Shown here: piece by piece, positions 1 through 7,918 of the stretch
Numbering within the stretch: position 1 is the first letter of the stretch
How the letters are laid out: each line of letters starts with the position of its first letter
Assembly (NCBI RefSeq): GCF_018860705.1
Contig: NZ_JAHKQA010000031.1
Coordinates: 345-64,344, forward strand
Direction: 5' to 3'
Length of the DNA stretch: 64,000 bases
Source of the DNA: Citreicella sp. C3M06
Lineage (GTDB): Bacteria > Pseudomonadota > Alphaproteobacteria > Rhodobacterales > Rhodobacteraceae
Notes under the pieces: model-generated
Told to the model about the DNA's origin: nothing
What the model saw: only the letters and a program-made list of their open reading frames with translations
The model's database searches: none
Position numbers and translations under genes: made by a program

Positions 1-21
1 ACCGCGGGATCAAACACCTAA
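1..21 (+). CDS. C-terminal tail of an upstream gene (partial)
   Basis: The first six codons of frame 1 read TAGSNT and end at a TAA at 19-21, three bases before the ATG of the vsr remnant. This could be the end of a gene that starts outside the window. Because vsr usually follows a DNA cytosine methyltransferase gene, a dcm-type methylase is a reasonable guess, but only six residues are visible and the sequence itself does not identify it. Confidence 0.25.
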   Translation, partial: TAGSNT

Positions 22-24
22 GCA

Positions 25-461
25 ATGACTGACGTGGTCGACCCGCAGACACGCTCTCGTATCATGGCGAGTACCGGGCAGAAGGATACCACCCCTGAGA
101 TCGCGGTTCGCAGAGCACTACACTCAAGAGGGTTCCGTTACCGACTGCACGTACGCGGGCTCAGGGGGCGCCGTCTTTCCCAAGTACCGCGCAGTCGTCT
201 TTGTACACGGCTGCTTCTGGCATCGGCATGCCGAATGCCGCTACGCAACCAACCCCAAGACGCACACCGGATTCTGGGAGGTGAAGTTCGCCGCGAACGT
301 TGCGCGGGACAGCGCCGTTCGGACCGCGCTGCTCGAAGCAGGCTGGCGCGTCGCTACGATCTGGGAGTGTACCCTTCGAAAGCCGGAACAGATCGCGGCA
401 GCGGCCGACCGGCTTTCAACATGGTTGCTCTCCGAAACTGAGACGCTCAAGCTCGGCGGGC
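25..461 (+). pseudogene. vsr: very short patch repair (Vsr) endonuclease, broken by a frameshift and an IS
   Basis: Vsr nicks next to T:G mismatches made by deamination of 5-methylcytosine at methylase sites. Codons from 25 to 171 give the family N-terminus (TRSRIMAS, GFRYRLHVRGL). From 173 the reading frame shifts by one and continues with FPKYRAVVFVHGCFWHRHAEC and later GWRVATIWECTLR, the conserved metal and active-site core. The family has a Pro-Asp-Leu between these two pieces. Its Asp is the catalytic metal ligand (Asp51 in E. coli Vsr) and its codon is gone; an 8-base net deletion at about 172 explains both the shift and the loss. The 3' end is then interrupted by the IS element at 461. 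Joining the flanks across one target-site copy would finish the frame as GREISPPT and a stop at 1853-1855, about 156 residues in all, normal for Vsr. So the gene was damaged twice and is not expected to be active. Confidence 0.85.
454..461. repeat. left target-site duplication of the IS element
   Basis: CGGCGGGC at 454-461 directly abuts the left inverted repeat. It matches CGGCGAGC at 1825-1832, which abuts the right inverted repeat, in 7 of 8 positions. IS256-family elements make 8- or 9-bp duplications, so the length fits. The single mismatch points to some age. Confidence 0.65.
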
Positions 462-488
462 GGTGACGTCCCAGGTCGTGGTGTAGCT
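462..488. repeat. left terminal inverted repeat of the IS256-family element
   Basis: A 27-base end beginning GGTGACGTCCC and closing TGGTGTAGCT. The inner half is nearly identical to the right end; the mismatches cluster in the middle of the repeat. Confidence 0.7.
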
Positions 489-557
489 TTCGGTGGCCAT
501 CGGGTTTCTCGGTAGGGTCGGGTTGCTGACACCGACCTGAACCGAGGGATAGACCCG

Positions 558-1760
558 ATGACAAAACCCATGATGGACCTGCGTGCGCTGGTAGAGAAGA
601 GCGCCGATGCCGACCTGCTTCGCGAGATGATCGGTTTTGCTGCCGAGCGGCTTATGGAGCTGGAGGTTGGCGCCAAGACCGGTGCTGACTATGGCGAGAA
701 GAGCAGCGAGCGCCTGGCGCAGCGCAACGGCTACCGCGATCGGGACTGGCAGACCCGTGCGGGCAGCGTCGAGCTGCGCATCCCGCGCCTGCGCACCGGC
801 TCCTATTTCCCCTCGTTTCTCGAGCCGCGGCGCTCGGTTGAGAAGGCGCTGACCGCCGTGATCCAGGAAGCCTATGTCCATGGCGTTTCGACGCGGTCGA
901 TGGACGACCTAGTGCAGGCCATGGGCGGCACTGGGGTATCGAAGAGCCAGGTGAGCCGCCTGTGCGAAGAGATCGACGAGCGTGTCGACGCCTTCCTGAC
1001 GCGGCCGATCGAGGGCGAATGGCCCTACCTCTGGATTGATGCCACCTATCTCAAGGTGCGTCAGGGCGAGCGGATCGTATCCGTGGCGGTCACGCTCGCG
1101 GTGGGCGTCAACACCGACGGCAGGCGCGAGGTACTGGGCATGGCGATCGGCGCCTCCGAGGCCGAACCTTTCTGGACCGAGTTCCTGCGTGACCTCGTCC
1201 GGCGCGGCCTCGGCGGCGTGAAGCTGGTGATCAGCGATGCGCATGAGGGCATCAAAGCCGCCACCGCCCGGGTCCTGTCCACGACCTGGCAGCGCTGCCG
1301 GGTCCACTTCCAGCGCAATCCGCTCGCCCATGCCGGCAAGAACAGCCGCCGGGTGGTCTCGGCCTTCATCGCCACGGCCTTTGCCCAACCCGACCACGCG
1401 GCGGCAAAGGCCCAGTGGCGTCTCGTGGCGGACCAGATGCGCGGCAAGCTCCCCAAACTGGCCACGCTCATGGACACGGCCGAGGAGGACGTCCTGGCCT
1501 ATATGACCTTCCCGGCCCAGCATCGCACCAAGCTGCACAGCACCAATCCGATCGAGCGGCTGAACGGCGAGATCAAGCGACGCACGGACGTCGTCGGTAT
1601 CTTTCCGAACGAGGCATCGATCCGGCGCCTCGTCGGTGCGATCCTCATGGAGCAGACCGAGGAATGGACGGTCCAACGCGCCAGATACATGACGCTGGAA
1701 ACGCTCGCGCCCGTCTGCGATGATCTCAATGTCAGCCTGCCTGCAGCGCAGAGCGACTGA
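558..1760 (+). CDS. IS256-family (mutator-type) transposase
   Basis: A 400-residue transposase that cuts and joins the ends of its own element through a DDE active site. The catalytic triad is visible: Asp161 in WIDATYLKV, Asp227 in VISDAHEGI and Glu333 in [13 protein letters not shown]. The family signature [11 protein letters not shown] lies between the second and third acidic residues (about 244-254). The N-terminal 100 residues contain the helical DNA-binding part, including [14 protein letters not shown]. Length is typical of the family (about 400). The start at 558 has GAGGG about 10 bases upstream and leaves a 69-base leader inside the left end. No stop or frameshift is seen, so the protein looks functional. 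Confidence 0.95.
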   Translation: MTKPMMDLRALVEKSADADLLREMIGFAAERLMELEVGAKTGADYGEKSSERLAQRNGYRDRDWQTRAGSVELRIPRLRTGSYFPSFLEPRRSVEKALTAVIQEAYVHGVSTRSMDDLVQAMGGTGVSKSQVSRLCEEIDERVDAFLTRPIEGEWPYLWIDATYLKVRQGERIVSVAVTLAVGVNTDGRREVLGMAIGASEAEPFWTEFLRDLVRRGLGGVKLVISDAHEGIKAATARVLSTTWQRCRVHFQRNPLAHAGKNSRRVVSAFIATAFAQPDHAAAKAQWRLVADQMRGKLPKLATLMDTAEEDVLAYMTFPAQHRTKLHSTNPIERLNGEIKRRTDVVGIFPNEASIRRLVGAILMEQTEEWTVQRARYMTLETLAPVCDDLNVSLPAAQSD

Positions 1761-1797
1761 CCAACTCGGCCCGCGCGAAAGCCTGAGGCCTGCGGTG

Positions 1798-1824
1798 AGC
1801 TACACCATCTCTCGGGACATCATC
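1798..1824. repeat. right terminal inverted repeat of the IS256-family element
   Basis: Reverse complement of the left end at about 20 of 27 positions; on the plus strand it begins AGCTACACCA. It is followed at 1825-1832 by the second copy of the target duplication, CGGCGAGC. Confidence 0.7.
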
Positions 1825-1832
1825 CGGCGAGC

Positions 1833-2185
1833 GCGAAATCTCGCCACCTACGTGAGAAGGCGAAGATGTCAGGTCGTCCAGCTGATTGGTGCAGCCTGCA
1901 TGGTATGAAGTGCCCGTTGAATGTTCGATCTGAGTGTCTTCTTGCGCATGCCACTGGCGTCGAAGTGTTTAGTCAGGGACTCCGCAAAGGCATTTTATTT
2001 TAGTGACTTGCAACCAATTCACCAAATCGGCGCAGTCACTAGGTTCGGAGAAAATTGGCCCGGAGAGACTGCTTTCGGGCCTCCGGGCACAGAGGCCAGT
2101 GTTCAGCCCCTCCCGCAAACCCCATTGAAAACACGAGAAAATCCCATGCGCTTTCGGGACAGAGGAGCTTTTCTCAGGGACTATT
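1833..2185. other. intergenic stretch between the IS and tRNA-Ser, no gene seen
   Basis: This stretch is visibly less GC-rich than the rest (for example around 1985-2060). It starts with the last codons of the interrupted vsr frame (stop at 1853-1855). Open frames here are short and have no recognisable protein features, and the longest runs through the tRNA gene. It reads like non-coding debris at the end of an accessory segment whose other side would be the tRNA-Ser gene. Confidence 0.5.
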
Positions 2186-2275
2186 TGGCGGAGGCTCAGG
2201 GATTCGAACCCTGGGGACGCTCTCACGCCCAACGGTTTTCAAGACCGCCGCATTCGACCACTCTGCCAAACCTCC
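2186..2275 (-). tRNA. tRNA-Ser (anticodon UGA)
   Basis: The minus strand reads as a 90-nt class II tRNA. The acceptor stem is GGAGGTT paired with AGCCTCC (one G-U), the discriminator is G and CCA is encoded. The anticodon loop CTTGAAA carries TGA, giving Ser for UCA codons. A long variable arm (TTGGGCGTGAGAGCGTCCCC region) is present as expected for tRNA-Ser, and the T arm contains GGTTCGAATCC. Its 3' end faces the vsr/IS segment, the usual side for integrated elements. Confidence 0.95.
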
Positions 2276-2539
2276 GGTCTGACGGCCAATACCCCCGTTC
2301 ACGCGATTCTGAAAGCACCCCCGTGCGGAAACTCTGCCGATCACGCAAAGCGGTCTTTTCATGCGGCAATCCAGCCGCTACTCTGCGGCGCAGCGCCGAA
2401 ACCTCCGGGCATATTCTGTGATCTGCTGACCTCGATCAGGGCGGATCGGGCTCGCGGGCGGATCGGAATCGCAAGCGGGCCAGCAGGTCCAGGCAGAAAA
2501 CAGGGCATGAAGACCCGCAAGACAGGCAAGGGACGAAGC

Positions 2540-3412
2540 ATGGGCAAGGTGATTTCCTCTCGGCGGGCCAGATCGCGCCGGCTGGTCTTTGTGATCGCGG
2601 GGCTGACGACTCTCGCCGCCTGCGACGACATGAAGATGCCCGGTTTCATGCAGCAAAAACCCAGCACCGTGGCCGCGGAGGAGACCGCAGCGCGCGCCGG
2701 GACCACCGCCGAACGCGATATCGAAGCACCTGAGATCTTTCATGCCACCGAGGCCGGGCTCTGGGATGGGCGCCCGTCGCTGGGCGGTGTCTGGGTGGCG
2801 CATCCCGACGTCAAGGACCCCGAGCGGGTCATCATCCGCAACCAGACCAACGGCCAGTTCGTCATTGGCGCGCTGTTTCGCCGCGAGCGTCAATCGCCCG
2901 GCCCGCGCCTTCAGGTGTCTTCGGATGCCGCCGCCGCGCTTGAAATGCTGGCCGGTGCGCCGACCAACCTCGACGTGATCGCGCTGCGCCGCGAACTGGT
3001 CGAAGTCGCCCCCGCGCCTGCGGAAAAAACCGCCACGGTGCCCGAGGCGACAGAGGTCACCGAAACGACGCTTGACCCGGTGGCCGGTGCCGCCTCTGCC
3101 GCGATCGACGCGGCGCCTGCGGCGGCCCCCGCTCCGGCGCCAGAGGCTGCCAAACCCGCGCCCAAGCCCGCCTCGACGCTGGACAAGCCCTTCCTTCAGA
3201 TCGGCATCTTCAGTATTGAACAGAACGCCGACAACACCGCCACCGCCATGCGCCAGCAGGGCATGGTGCCGACGGTGCGCAAGCAGGAAAGCTCGGGCAA
3301 GACCTTCTGGCGGGTGATCGTGGGCCCGGCCCAATCCGCATCGGAACGCGATGCCCTGCTCAAGAAAATCAAGGCCGCCGGCTTCACCGACGCCTACGCC
3401 GTCAGCAACTGA
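2540..3412 (+). CDS. SPOR-domain lipoprotein
   Basis: A 290-residue envelope protein expected to bind denuded glycan strands of septal peptidoglycan. The N-terminus has a basic stretch, a hydrophobic core and a lipobox LAAC (Cys at about residue 28), so it is probably a lipoprotein. A Pro/Ala/Glu-rich linker spans about 160-215, and the last 75 residues (KPFLQIGIFSIEQNA to TDAYAVSN) form a SPOR domain. The start at 2540 is preferred because AAGGGA lies 9 bases upstream and it gives a normal signal length; an in-frame ATG at 2507 would add 11 residues. It is followed 43 bases later by a D,D-carboxypeptidase gene, which also supports a peptidoglycan role. The partner order SPOR, dacA, tmk, holB is common in this family of bacteria. 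Confidence 0.85.
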   Translation: MGKVISSRRARSRRLVFVIAGLTTLAACDDMKMPGFMQQKPSTVAAEETAARAGTTAERDIEAPEIFHATEAGLWDGRPSLGGVWVAHPDVKDPERVIIRNQTNGQFVIGALFRRERQSPGPRLQVSSDAAAALEMLAGAPTNLDVIALRRELVEVAPAPAEKTATVPEATEVTETTLDPVAGAASAAIDAAPAAAPAPAPEAAKPAPKPASTLDKPFLQIGIFSIEQNADNTATAMRQQGMVPTVRKQESSGKTFWRVIVGPAQSASERDALLKKIKAAGFTDAYAVSN

Positions 3413-3455
3413 CCAGACCGGGCGGCCCTAGCCCGGCAGACGAGGACGACATCAG

Positions 3456-4637
3456 ATGACCCTTTCGCGCCCGTTTCGCAGGCTGTTCGCCGCCTCTGCC
3501 CTTGCGCTTGTTGCCGCGCAGGCCAGCGCTTTTGATACCTCGGCCCGCGCCGCCTTCGTGCTCGATTACACCACCGGCACGGTGCTGATGGCCAAGAACG
3601 CCGACGAGTCGCTGCCGCCGGCATCAATGTCGAAACTGATGACGCTGTACATGGCGTTCGAGGCGATCCGCGACGGGCGGCTGTCGCTTGATGAGACCCT
3701 GCCGGTCAGCCAGCACGCCATGTCCTATGGCGGCTCGACGATGTTTCTCAACACGCAAGACCGGCCCCGCGTCGAGGATCTGCTGCGCGGCATCATCGTG
3801 CTGTCGGGCAATGATGCCTGCGCCGTGATCGCCGAGGCGCTCAGCCCCGATGGCACCGAGGCCGGTTTTGCCGATCTGATGACCCGCCGCGCCCAGCAGC
3901 TTGGCATGACCGGATCGCAATTTGCCAATGCCAGCGGCTGGCCAGACCCCAACCAGCGTATGTCGATGCGCGATCTGACGCTGCTGGCGAGCCATATCAT
4001 CGAGGATTTCCCGCAGTTCTACCCGATCTTCTCGGAAAAGACCTTTGCCTTTGACGGGCGCGCGCCATCGAACATTCACAACCGCAACCCGCTGCTCAAG
4101 CTCGATATCGGGGCCGACGGGCTCAAGACCGGGCACACCTCCGAGGCGGGCTATGGCCTTGTCGGATCGGCCAAGCAGGACGGGCGCCGGGTTGTGTTTG
4201 CCATCACCGGGCTCGAGAGCGAGCGCGGCCGCGCCGAGCAAAGCGAATCCATCGTCAACTGGGCCTTCCGCCAGTTCGCCGAACGCACATTGCTGAAGAA
4301 AGACACCGAACTGACCCGCGCCGATGTCTGGCTCGGCGCGCAGGACAGCGTCGCGCTGGTCGCAAAAGAAGACGTGACGTTGCTGGTGCCGGTCACCCCC
4401 GGCACGCGGCTTGACGCCGAGGTGGTCTACACCGGCCCGCTCCGGGCACCGATTTCCGCCGGGCAGCAACTGGCAGAACTGATCATCCGCCCCGAAGGCC
4501 TGCCCGAACACCGGGTGCCGCTGTTTGCGGCGCATGAGGTCAACAGCGGCGGTTTCGGCAAGCGCATGATGACCGTCAGCCAGGTGCTGCTGGGCCGCAT
4601 TCAGGAAACCGGTCCCGAAACCGGAGAGGCAATGTGA
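3456..4637 (+). CDS. dacA: D-alanyl-D-alanine carboxypeptidase (PBP5/6 type)
   Basis: A periplasmic low-molecular-mass penicillin-binding protein of 393 residues that trims the terminal D-Ala of peptidoglycan stem peptides. The signal peptide covers about residues 1-25 (cleavage after ASA). The three active-site motifs are present: SMSK at 57-60 (Ser57 nucleophile), SGN at 117-119 and KTG at 224-226. The C-terminal part after about 280 fits the beta-rich PBP5 C-terminal domain, although no clear amphipathic membrane anchor can be called. Its stop overlaps the GTG start of tmk, so the two are translationally coupled. Confidence 0.92.
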   Translation: MTLSRPFRRLFAASALALVAAQASAFDTSARAAFVLDYTTGTVLMAKNADESLPPASMSKLMTLYMAFEAIRDGRLSLDETLPVSQHAMSYGGSTMFLNTQDRPRVEDLLRGIIVLSGNDACAVIAEALSPDGTEAGFADLMTRRAQQLGMTGSQFANASGWPDPNQRMSMRDLTLLASHIIEDFPQFYPIFSEKTFAFDGRAPSNIHNRNPLLKLDIGADGLKTGHTSEAGYGLVGSAKQDGRRVVFAITGLESERGRAEQSESIVNWAFRQFAERTLLKKDTELTRADVWLGAQDSVALVAKEDVTLLVPVTPGTRLDAEVVYTGPLRAPISAGQQLAELIIRPEGLPEHRVPLFAAHEVNSGGFGKRMMTVSQVLLGRIQETGPETGEAM

Positions 4638-5260
4638 CGACGCGCCCCGGGCTGTTCGTCAGCTTCGAAGGCATAGACGGCTCTGGCAAGTCCACCCAGG
4701 CACGGCGTCTGGCCGATCATCTGCGCACCGAGGGGCGCGAGGTGGTCCTGACGCGCGAGCCGGGCGGCTCTGCCGGGGCCGAGGAAATCCGCGCGCTGGT
4801 GCTTCAGGGCGAGCCGGATCGCTGGTCGGCAGAGACCGAGCTGTTGCTGTTCACCGCCGCCCGCCGCGATCATCTCGAACGCACCATCCGCCCGGCGCTG
4901 GCCCGCGGCGCCATCGTGATCTGCGATCGGTTCGCCGACAGCACGCGAATGTATCAGGGCCTGTCACGGGGCGATCTGCGCGCTGCGGTCGACACGCTGC
5001 ACGCGCTGATGATCGGCGTCGAGCCGGACCTGACGCTGCTGATCGACATGGACCCGGCCGCCGCGCTCACCCGCGCCAAGGCCCGCGCCACCGCCGAGGA
5101 ACGCTTCGAGGATTTCGGCCTGCCGCTTCAGGAACGGATGCGCGCGGGCTTTCTTGCGCTGGCGCGTGATTTTCCCGACCGCATCACCGTGATCGACGGC
5201 AACCGCGCCCCCGATGCGGTGGCCAAAGACATCGCGGATACCCTGAAAGCCCATACATGA
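4634..5260 (+). CDS. tmk: thymidylate kinase
   Basis: Phosphorylates dTMP to dTDP with ATP in the cytoplasm. 208 residues, normal length. The P-loop is FEGIDGSGKST near residues 11-21, the DR-containing motif is CDRFADST, and an LID-like stretch with basic residues (RAKARATAEERFED) is visible. The start is GTG at 4634, overlapping the dacA stop (GTGA). Its own stop overlaps the start of holB (ATGA at 5257-5260), so dacA, tmk and holB form one coupled operon. Confidence 0.95.
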   Translation: MTTRPGLFVSFEGIDGSGKSTQARRLADHLRTEGREVVLTREPGGSAGAEEIRALVLQGEPDRWSAETELLLFTAARRDHLERTIRPALARGAIVICDRFADSTRMYQGLSRGDLRAAVDTLHALMIGVEPDLTLLIDMDPAAALTRAKARATAEERFEDFGLPLQERMRAGFLALARDFPDRITVIDGNRAPDAVAKDIADTLKAHT

Positions 5261-6375
5261 GCGATCCCGATCTTCCCCAGCCAGATCAGGTCGACGGCGC
5301 TCCGCATCCGCGCGAAACCGCACGGCTCTTCGGGCAGGATAACGCCGAGGCCACCTTTCTAAAGGCCTACAGCGCCGGCCGGCTGCATCACGGCTGGCTG
5401 CTCACCGGCGCCAAGGGGCTTGGCAAGGCGACTCTGGCATGGCGCATCGCGCGCTTCCTGCTGGCAACGCCGCCCGATGCCGGCGACGGGCTGTTCGGTG
5501 CACCTCCGCCCCCCACAACGCTCGACATTTCCCCGGATCACCCGGTCGCGCGCCGGATGCTGGCGCTGTCCGAACCCGGCCTGTTCCTGCTGCGCCGCGG
5601 CTGGGACGACAAGGCCAAACGCCTGCGCACCCAGCTTACCATCGAAGAGGTGCGCAAGCTCAAAGGCTTCTTCAGCCTGTCCGCCGCAGATGGCGGGCGC
5701 CGCGTGGTCATTGTCGATGCAATGGACGAGCTGAACACCAACGCCGCCAATGCCATTCTGAAACTGCTCGAAGAACCGCCCGCCAATACCACGCTGCTGA
5801 TGGTCGCCCACCAGCCCTCGCGCCTGCTGCCCACGATCCGCTCGCGCTGCCGCGAGCTGCGCCTCGCCCCGCTCGACGCCGAAGACATGGCCCGCGCCAT
5901 CGGTCAGGCCGGGGCCGAGCTGCGCAGCGATGACGCACAAGCGCTGGCCGCGCTGTCCTCGGGCTCGGTCGGGGCGGCGATACGGCTGCTGAACCACGAC
6001 GGCCTGCGCCTTTACGCCGATCTGGTGGCCCTGCTGGGAACCGCCCCGCGCCTCGACCGCCCGCGCGCCATCGCGCTTGGCGAAAGCACCGCCGGCAAGG
6101 GCAAGGAAGCACGGCTCGATCTTGCGCTCTCCCTGACCGACACGCTGATGGCCCGGCTGGTCCGCACTGGCGTCACCGGCCAGCCGCCCGCGCCCGAAGC
6201 CGCCCCGCACGAGGCCGACATCCTCACCCGCCTCGCGCCGAACCCGCATAGCGCACGCCGTTGGGCTGATCTGGCCCAACACGCCGGGGACCGCGCCCGC
6301 CACGCCCGCGCCGTCAACGTCGACCCCGCCGCGCTGGTCCTTGATCTCGTACTGCAACTGGCCCGCGCCGCCTGA
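5257..6375 (+). CDS. holB: DNA polymerase III subunit delta'
   Basis: The delta' subunit is the stator of the clamp loader that places the beta clamp on DNA. 372 residues. A P-loop-like GAKGLGKAT lies at about 51-59, and the AAA+ family segments VVIVDAMDELNTNAANAILK and LLEEPP are followed by the sensor-like TIRSRCREL. The gene overlaps tmk by 4 bases. Downstream, instead of the tatD nuclease often found after holB, there is a tandem repeat and then the convergent UdgX gene. Confidence 0.93.
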   Translation: MSDPDLPQPDQVDGAPHPRETARLFGQDNAEATFLKAYSAGRLHHGWLLTGAKGLGKATLAWRIARFLLATPPDAGDGLFGAPPPPTTLDISPDHPVARRMLALSEPGLFLLRRGWDDKAKRLRTQLTIEEVRKLKGFFSLSAADGGRRVVIVDAMDELNTNAANAILKLLEEPPANTTLLMVAHQPSRLLPTIRSRCRELRLAPLDAEDMARAIGQAGAELRSDDAQALAALSSGSVGAAIRLLNHDGLRLYADLVALLGTAPRLDRPRAIALGESTAGKGKEARLDLALSLTDTLMARLVRTGVTGQPPAPEAAPHEADILTRLAPNPHSARRWADLAQHAGDRARHARAVNVDPAALVLDLVLQLARAA

Positions 6376-6382
6376 TCCGATC

Positions 6383-6436
6383 GCCGCGCCCAGCCTTCTT
6401 GCCGCGCCCAGCCTTCTTGCCGCGCCCAGCCTTCTT
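6383..6436. repeat. three perfect tandem copies of an 18-bp unit
   Basis: The unit GCCGCGCCCAGCCTTCTT occurs three times without mismatch at 6383-6400, 6401-6418 and 6419-6436, between the ends of holB and the convergent udgX gene. The third copy runs into the CTTCTGGCC start of a palindromic intergenic repeat, so the array looks like a slippage expansion of that repeat's edge. Confidence 0.9.
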
Positions 6437-6490
6437 CTGGCCTCAAATATCCCGGGGGGAGCGCATCGCGCGGGGGGCAGCGCCCCCCTC
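6431..6490. repeat. palindromic intergenic repeat, copy A
   Basis: Contains the core TTCTGGCCTCAAATATCCC followed by a G run, an AGCGC-type stem and GGGGGGCAGCGCCCCCC, which can fold into a strong hairpin. The same arrangement recurs at 23613-23670 and, in inverse orientation, at 48151-48218. This copy covers the last codons and stop of the UdgX gene. Confidence 0.7.
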
Positions 6491-7918
6491 TTCGCTCTCC
6501 TGCCTCGGCAACTCCCTGAGCCAAAGCGCCGTCTGCCGCAGATCCGCCTCAAACCCCGCCTCCGCCGCGCCGCGCTGCGCGTCGGGCAAGCGCAGCAAAT
6601 AAGACGGATGCCATGTCAGCAGCACCGGGGTGCCATCCTCCAGCCGCTCAACGCTGCCCCGCCGCACCCCAAGCCGCGCCCGGCTGCCGGTCAGGCTCTC
6701 CGCCGCGGTGCCCCCCATGGCAAGGATCAGCGCCGGGCGCAGCCGCTCGCGTTCCAGATCCAGCCACCAGCGACATTGCTGGATTTCGCCAGCGTTCGGC
6801 GCCTGATGCAAGCGCCGCCGCCCGCGCGGGGTGAACTTGAAATGCTTCACTGCGTTTGTCACGTAGGCTTGCTCGCGCCGCAATCCCACCCGCGCTGCCA
6901 CCGCGTCGAACAATTGGCCAGCCGAGCCGACAAAGGGGCGCCCCTGCAAGTCCTCCTGATCGCCCGGTTGCTCGCCGACGATCATCAGCCGCGCATCGGG
7001 CGGCCCTTCGCCGGGCACTGCCTGCGTCGCGCCATCCCACAACGGGCACCGTCGGCAACCGTGCAGTGCCTCGACAAAGCCATCGCGCCCCGCCGGTACC
7101 GCCGCCGCCCGCGCAAGGATGCGCTCTGCCCGCAGCGGGGGCAGCGTGGGCGCAGCCCGCGCCATCTCTTCGGCGCGGGCCTGCGCCCCGGCGATCAACT
7201 CGGGGATCAGCGCCGCCTCTGGCAGGTTGCGCCAGTATTTCTGCGGCATCTCTGCCTGCATCGCCTCTACCTTCAGCCGCGCCGGATTGAAGATGTTGCG
7301 GAAATAGGTGCGCCAGAGCTCCTCGGCCTCGTCCTCGCCGATCTCGGGGCGCCCCACCGCAGGCGCAAACCGCAGCGTCCCGGCCTCGAAATGCGCCGAC
7401 AGGTCGGGGGTGAAAATCGACCAGTCCATATCACCGAACCGGCTGGCAAAGAACGGCGCGGCCAGTTCAAGGATCGGGTGCGTTGGCTCGAACCATGCGG
7501 CAAAGCGGCGGCGATTGGCCCCCGGCGCATCGATCTCGCGAAAGCGCACAAAGGCGGTCATCTTGTGCCGGTCGCGGCTGACGTCCTTGGCCATCTTGCG
7601 CAGCCGGTCAACGCGGGCATCGCCGCGATCCTCCAGAAGATGTCGCTCACCCCGAAGCGCCCAGAGCAGCGCATAAAGCCGCGCGAAGCGCTCAGGATCG
7701 CGGTGCCAGACCACCAGCCGGGCAAGCTCGACAAAGCCCTTTGATACGCTCACCGGCGCCCCCTCTGGCGTTGGCAGCGGCTCGGAGAACAGATCCGCCT
7801 CGGCCTCGCCGCGCGACCAGAGCACCGCTTCGGGCGGCACGCCCGCCCCCAGCAACGCCCGCGCCTCGTTGCGCCACGCATCGAAGGTGCCGATCTCGGG
7901 CAGGCAGACCCGGCGCAT
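6443..7918 (-). CDS. DUF4130 / UdgX-family uracil-DNA glycosylase fusion
   Basis: A 491-residue two-part protein. Residues 1-230 match the DUF4130 type of domain that precedes UdgX in many proteobacteria (function unknown). Residues about 280-475 are a UdgX-type uracil-DNA glycosylase with GEQPGDQED (315-323), the RRRLHQ loop with His371, and TWHPSYLLR (435-443). In UdgX of Mycobacterium this loop His attacks the abasic sugar, leaving the protein covalently bound to DNA that held uracil. Cys288, Cys291, His359 (in VKHFKF) and Cys382 are placed to hold the 4Fe-4S cluster. The ATG overlaps the stop of the upstream radical SAM gene (ATGA at 7916-7920). The last residues (about 477-491, GGAAPRAMRSPRDI) are encoded by the palindromic repeat and are probably not functional. 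Confidence 0.9.
   Translation of the reverse strand: MRRVCLPEIGTFDAWRNEARALLGAGVPPEAVLWSRGEAEADLFSEPLPTPEGAPVSVSKGFVELARLVVWHRDPERFARLYALLWALRGERHLLEDRGDARVDRLRKMAKDVSRDRHKMTAFVRFREIDAPGANRRRFAAWFEPTHPILELAAPFFASRFGDMDWSIFTPDLSAHFEAGTLRFAPAVGRPEIGEDEAEELWRTYFRNIFNPARLKVEAMQAEMPQKYWRNLPEAALIPELIAGAQARAEEMARAAPTLPPLRAERILARAAAVPAGRDGFVEALHGCRRCPLWDGATQAVPGEGPPDARLMIVGEQPGDQEDLQGRPFVGSAGQLFDAVAARVGLRREQAYVTNAVKHFKFTPRGRRRLHQAPNAGEIQQCRWWLDLERERLRPALILAMGGTAAESLTGSRARLGVRRGSVERLEDGTPVLLTWHPSYLLRLPDAQRGAAEAGFEADLRQTALWLRELPRQESEEGGAAPRAMRSPRDI

Larger units (their letters stand above)
462..1824 (+). mobile_element. IS256-family insertion sequence, apparently complete
   Basis: The element is 1363 bp with one transposase gene on the plus strand. 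Its ends are imperfect terminal inverted repeats: 462-488 against the reverse complement of 1798-1824 match at about 20 of 27 positions, with runs GTCCC and TGGTGTAGCT shared. An imperfect 8-bp direct repeat flanks it. It sits in the 3' end of the vsr gene and provides the TGA that now ends that reading frame at 464-466. An intact transposase with both ends present means it could still move. Confidence 0.85.

Noticed and set aside
2055-2421. Open frames overlapping tRNA-Ser
   Set aside because: They cross a clear tRNA gene and have no family features.
6383-6436. CRISPR-like array
   Set aside because: The 18-bp units are directly adjacent with no spacers.
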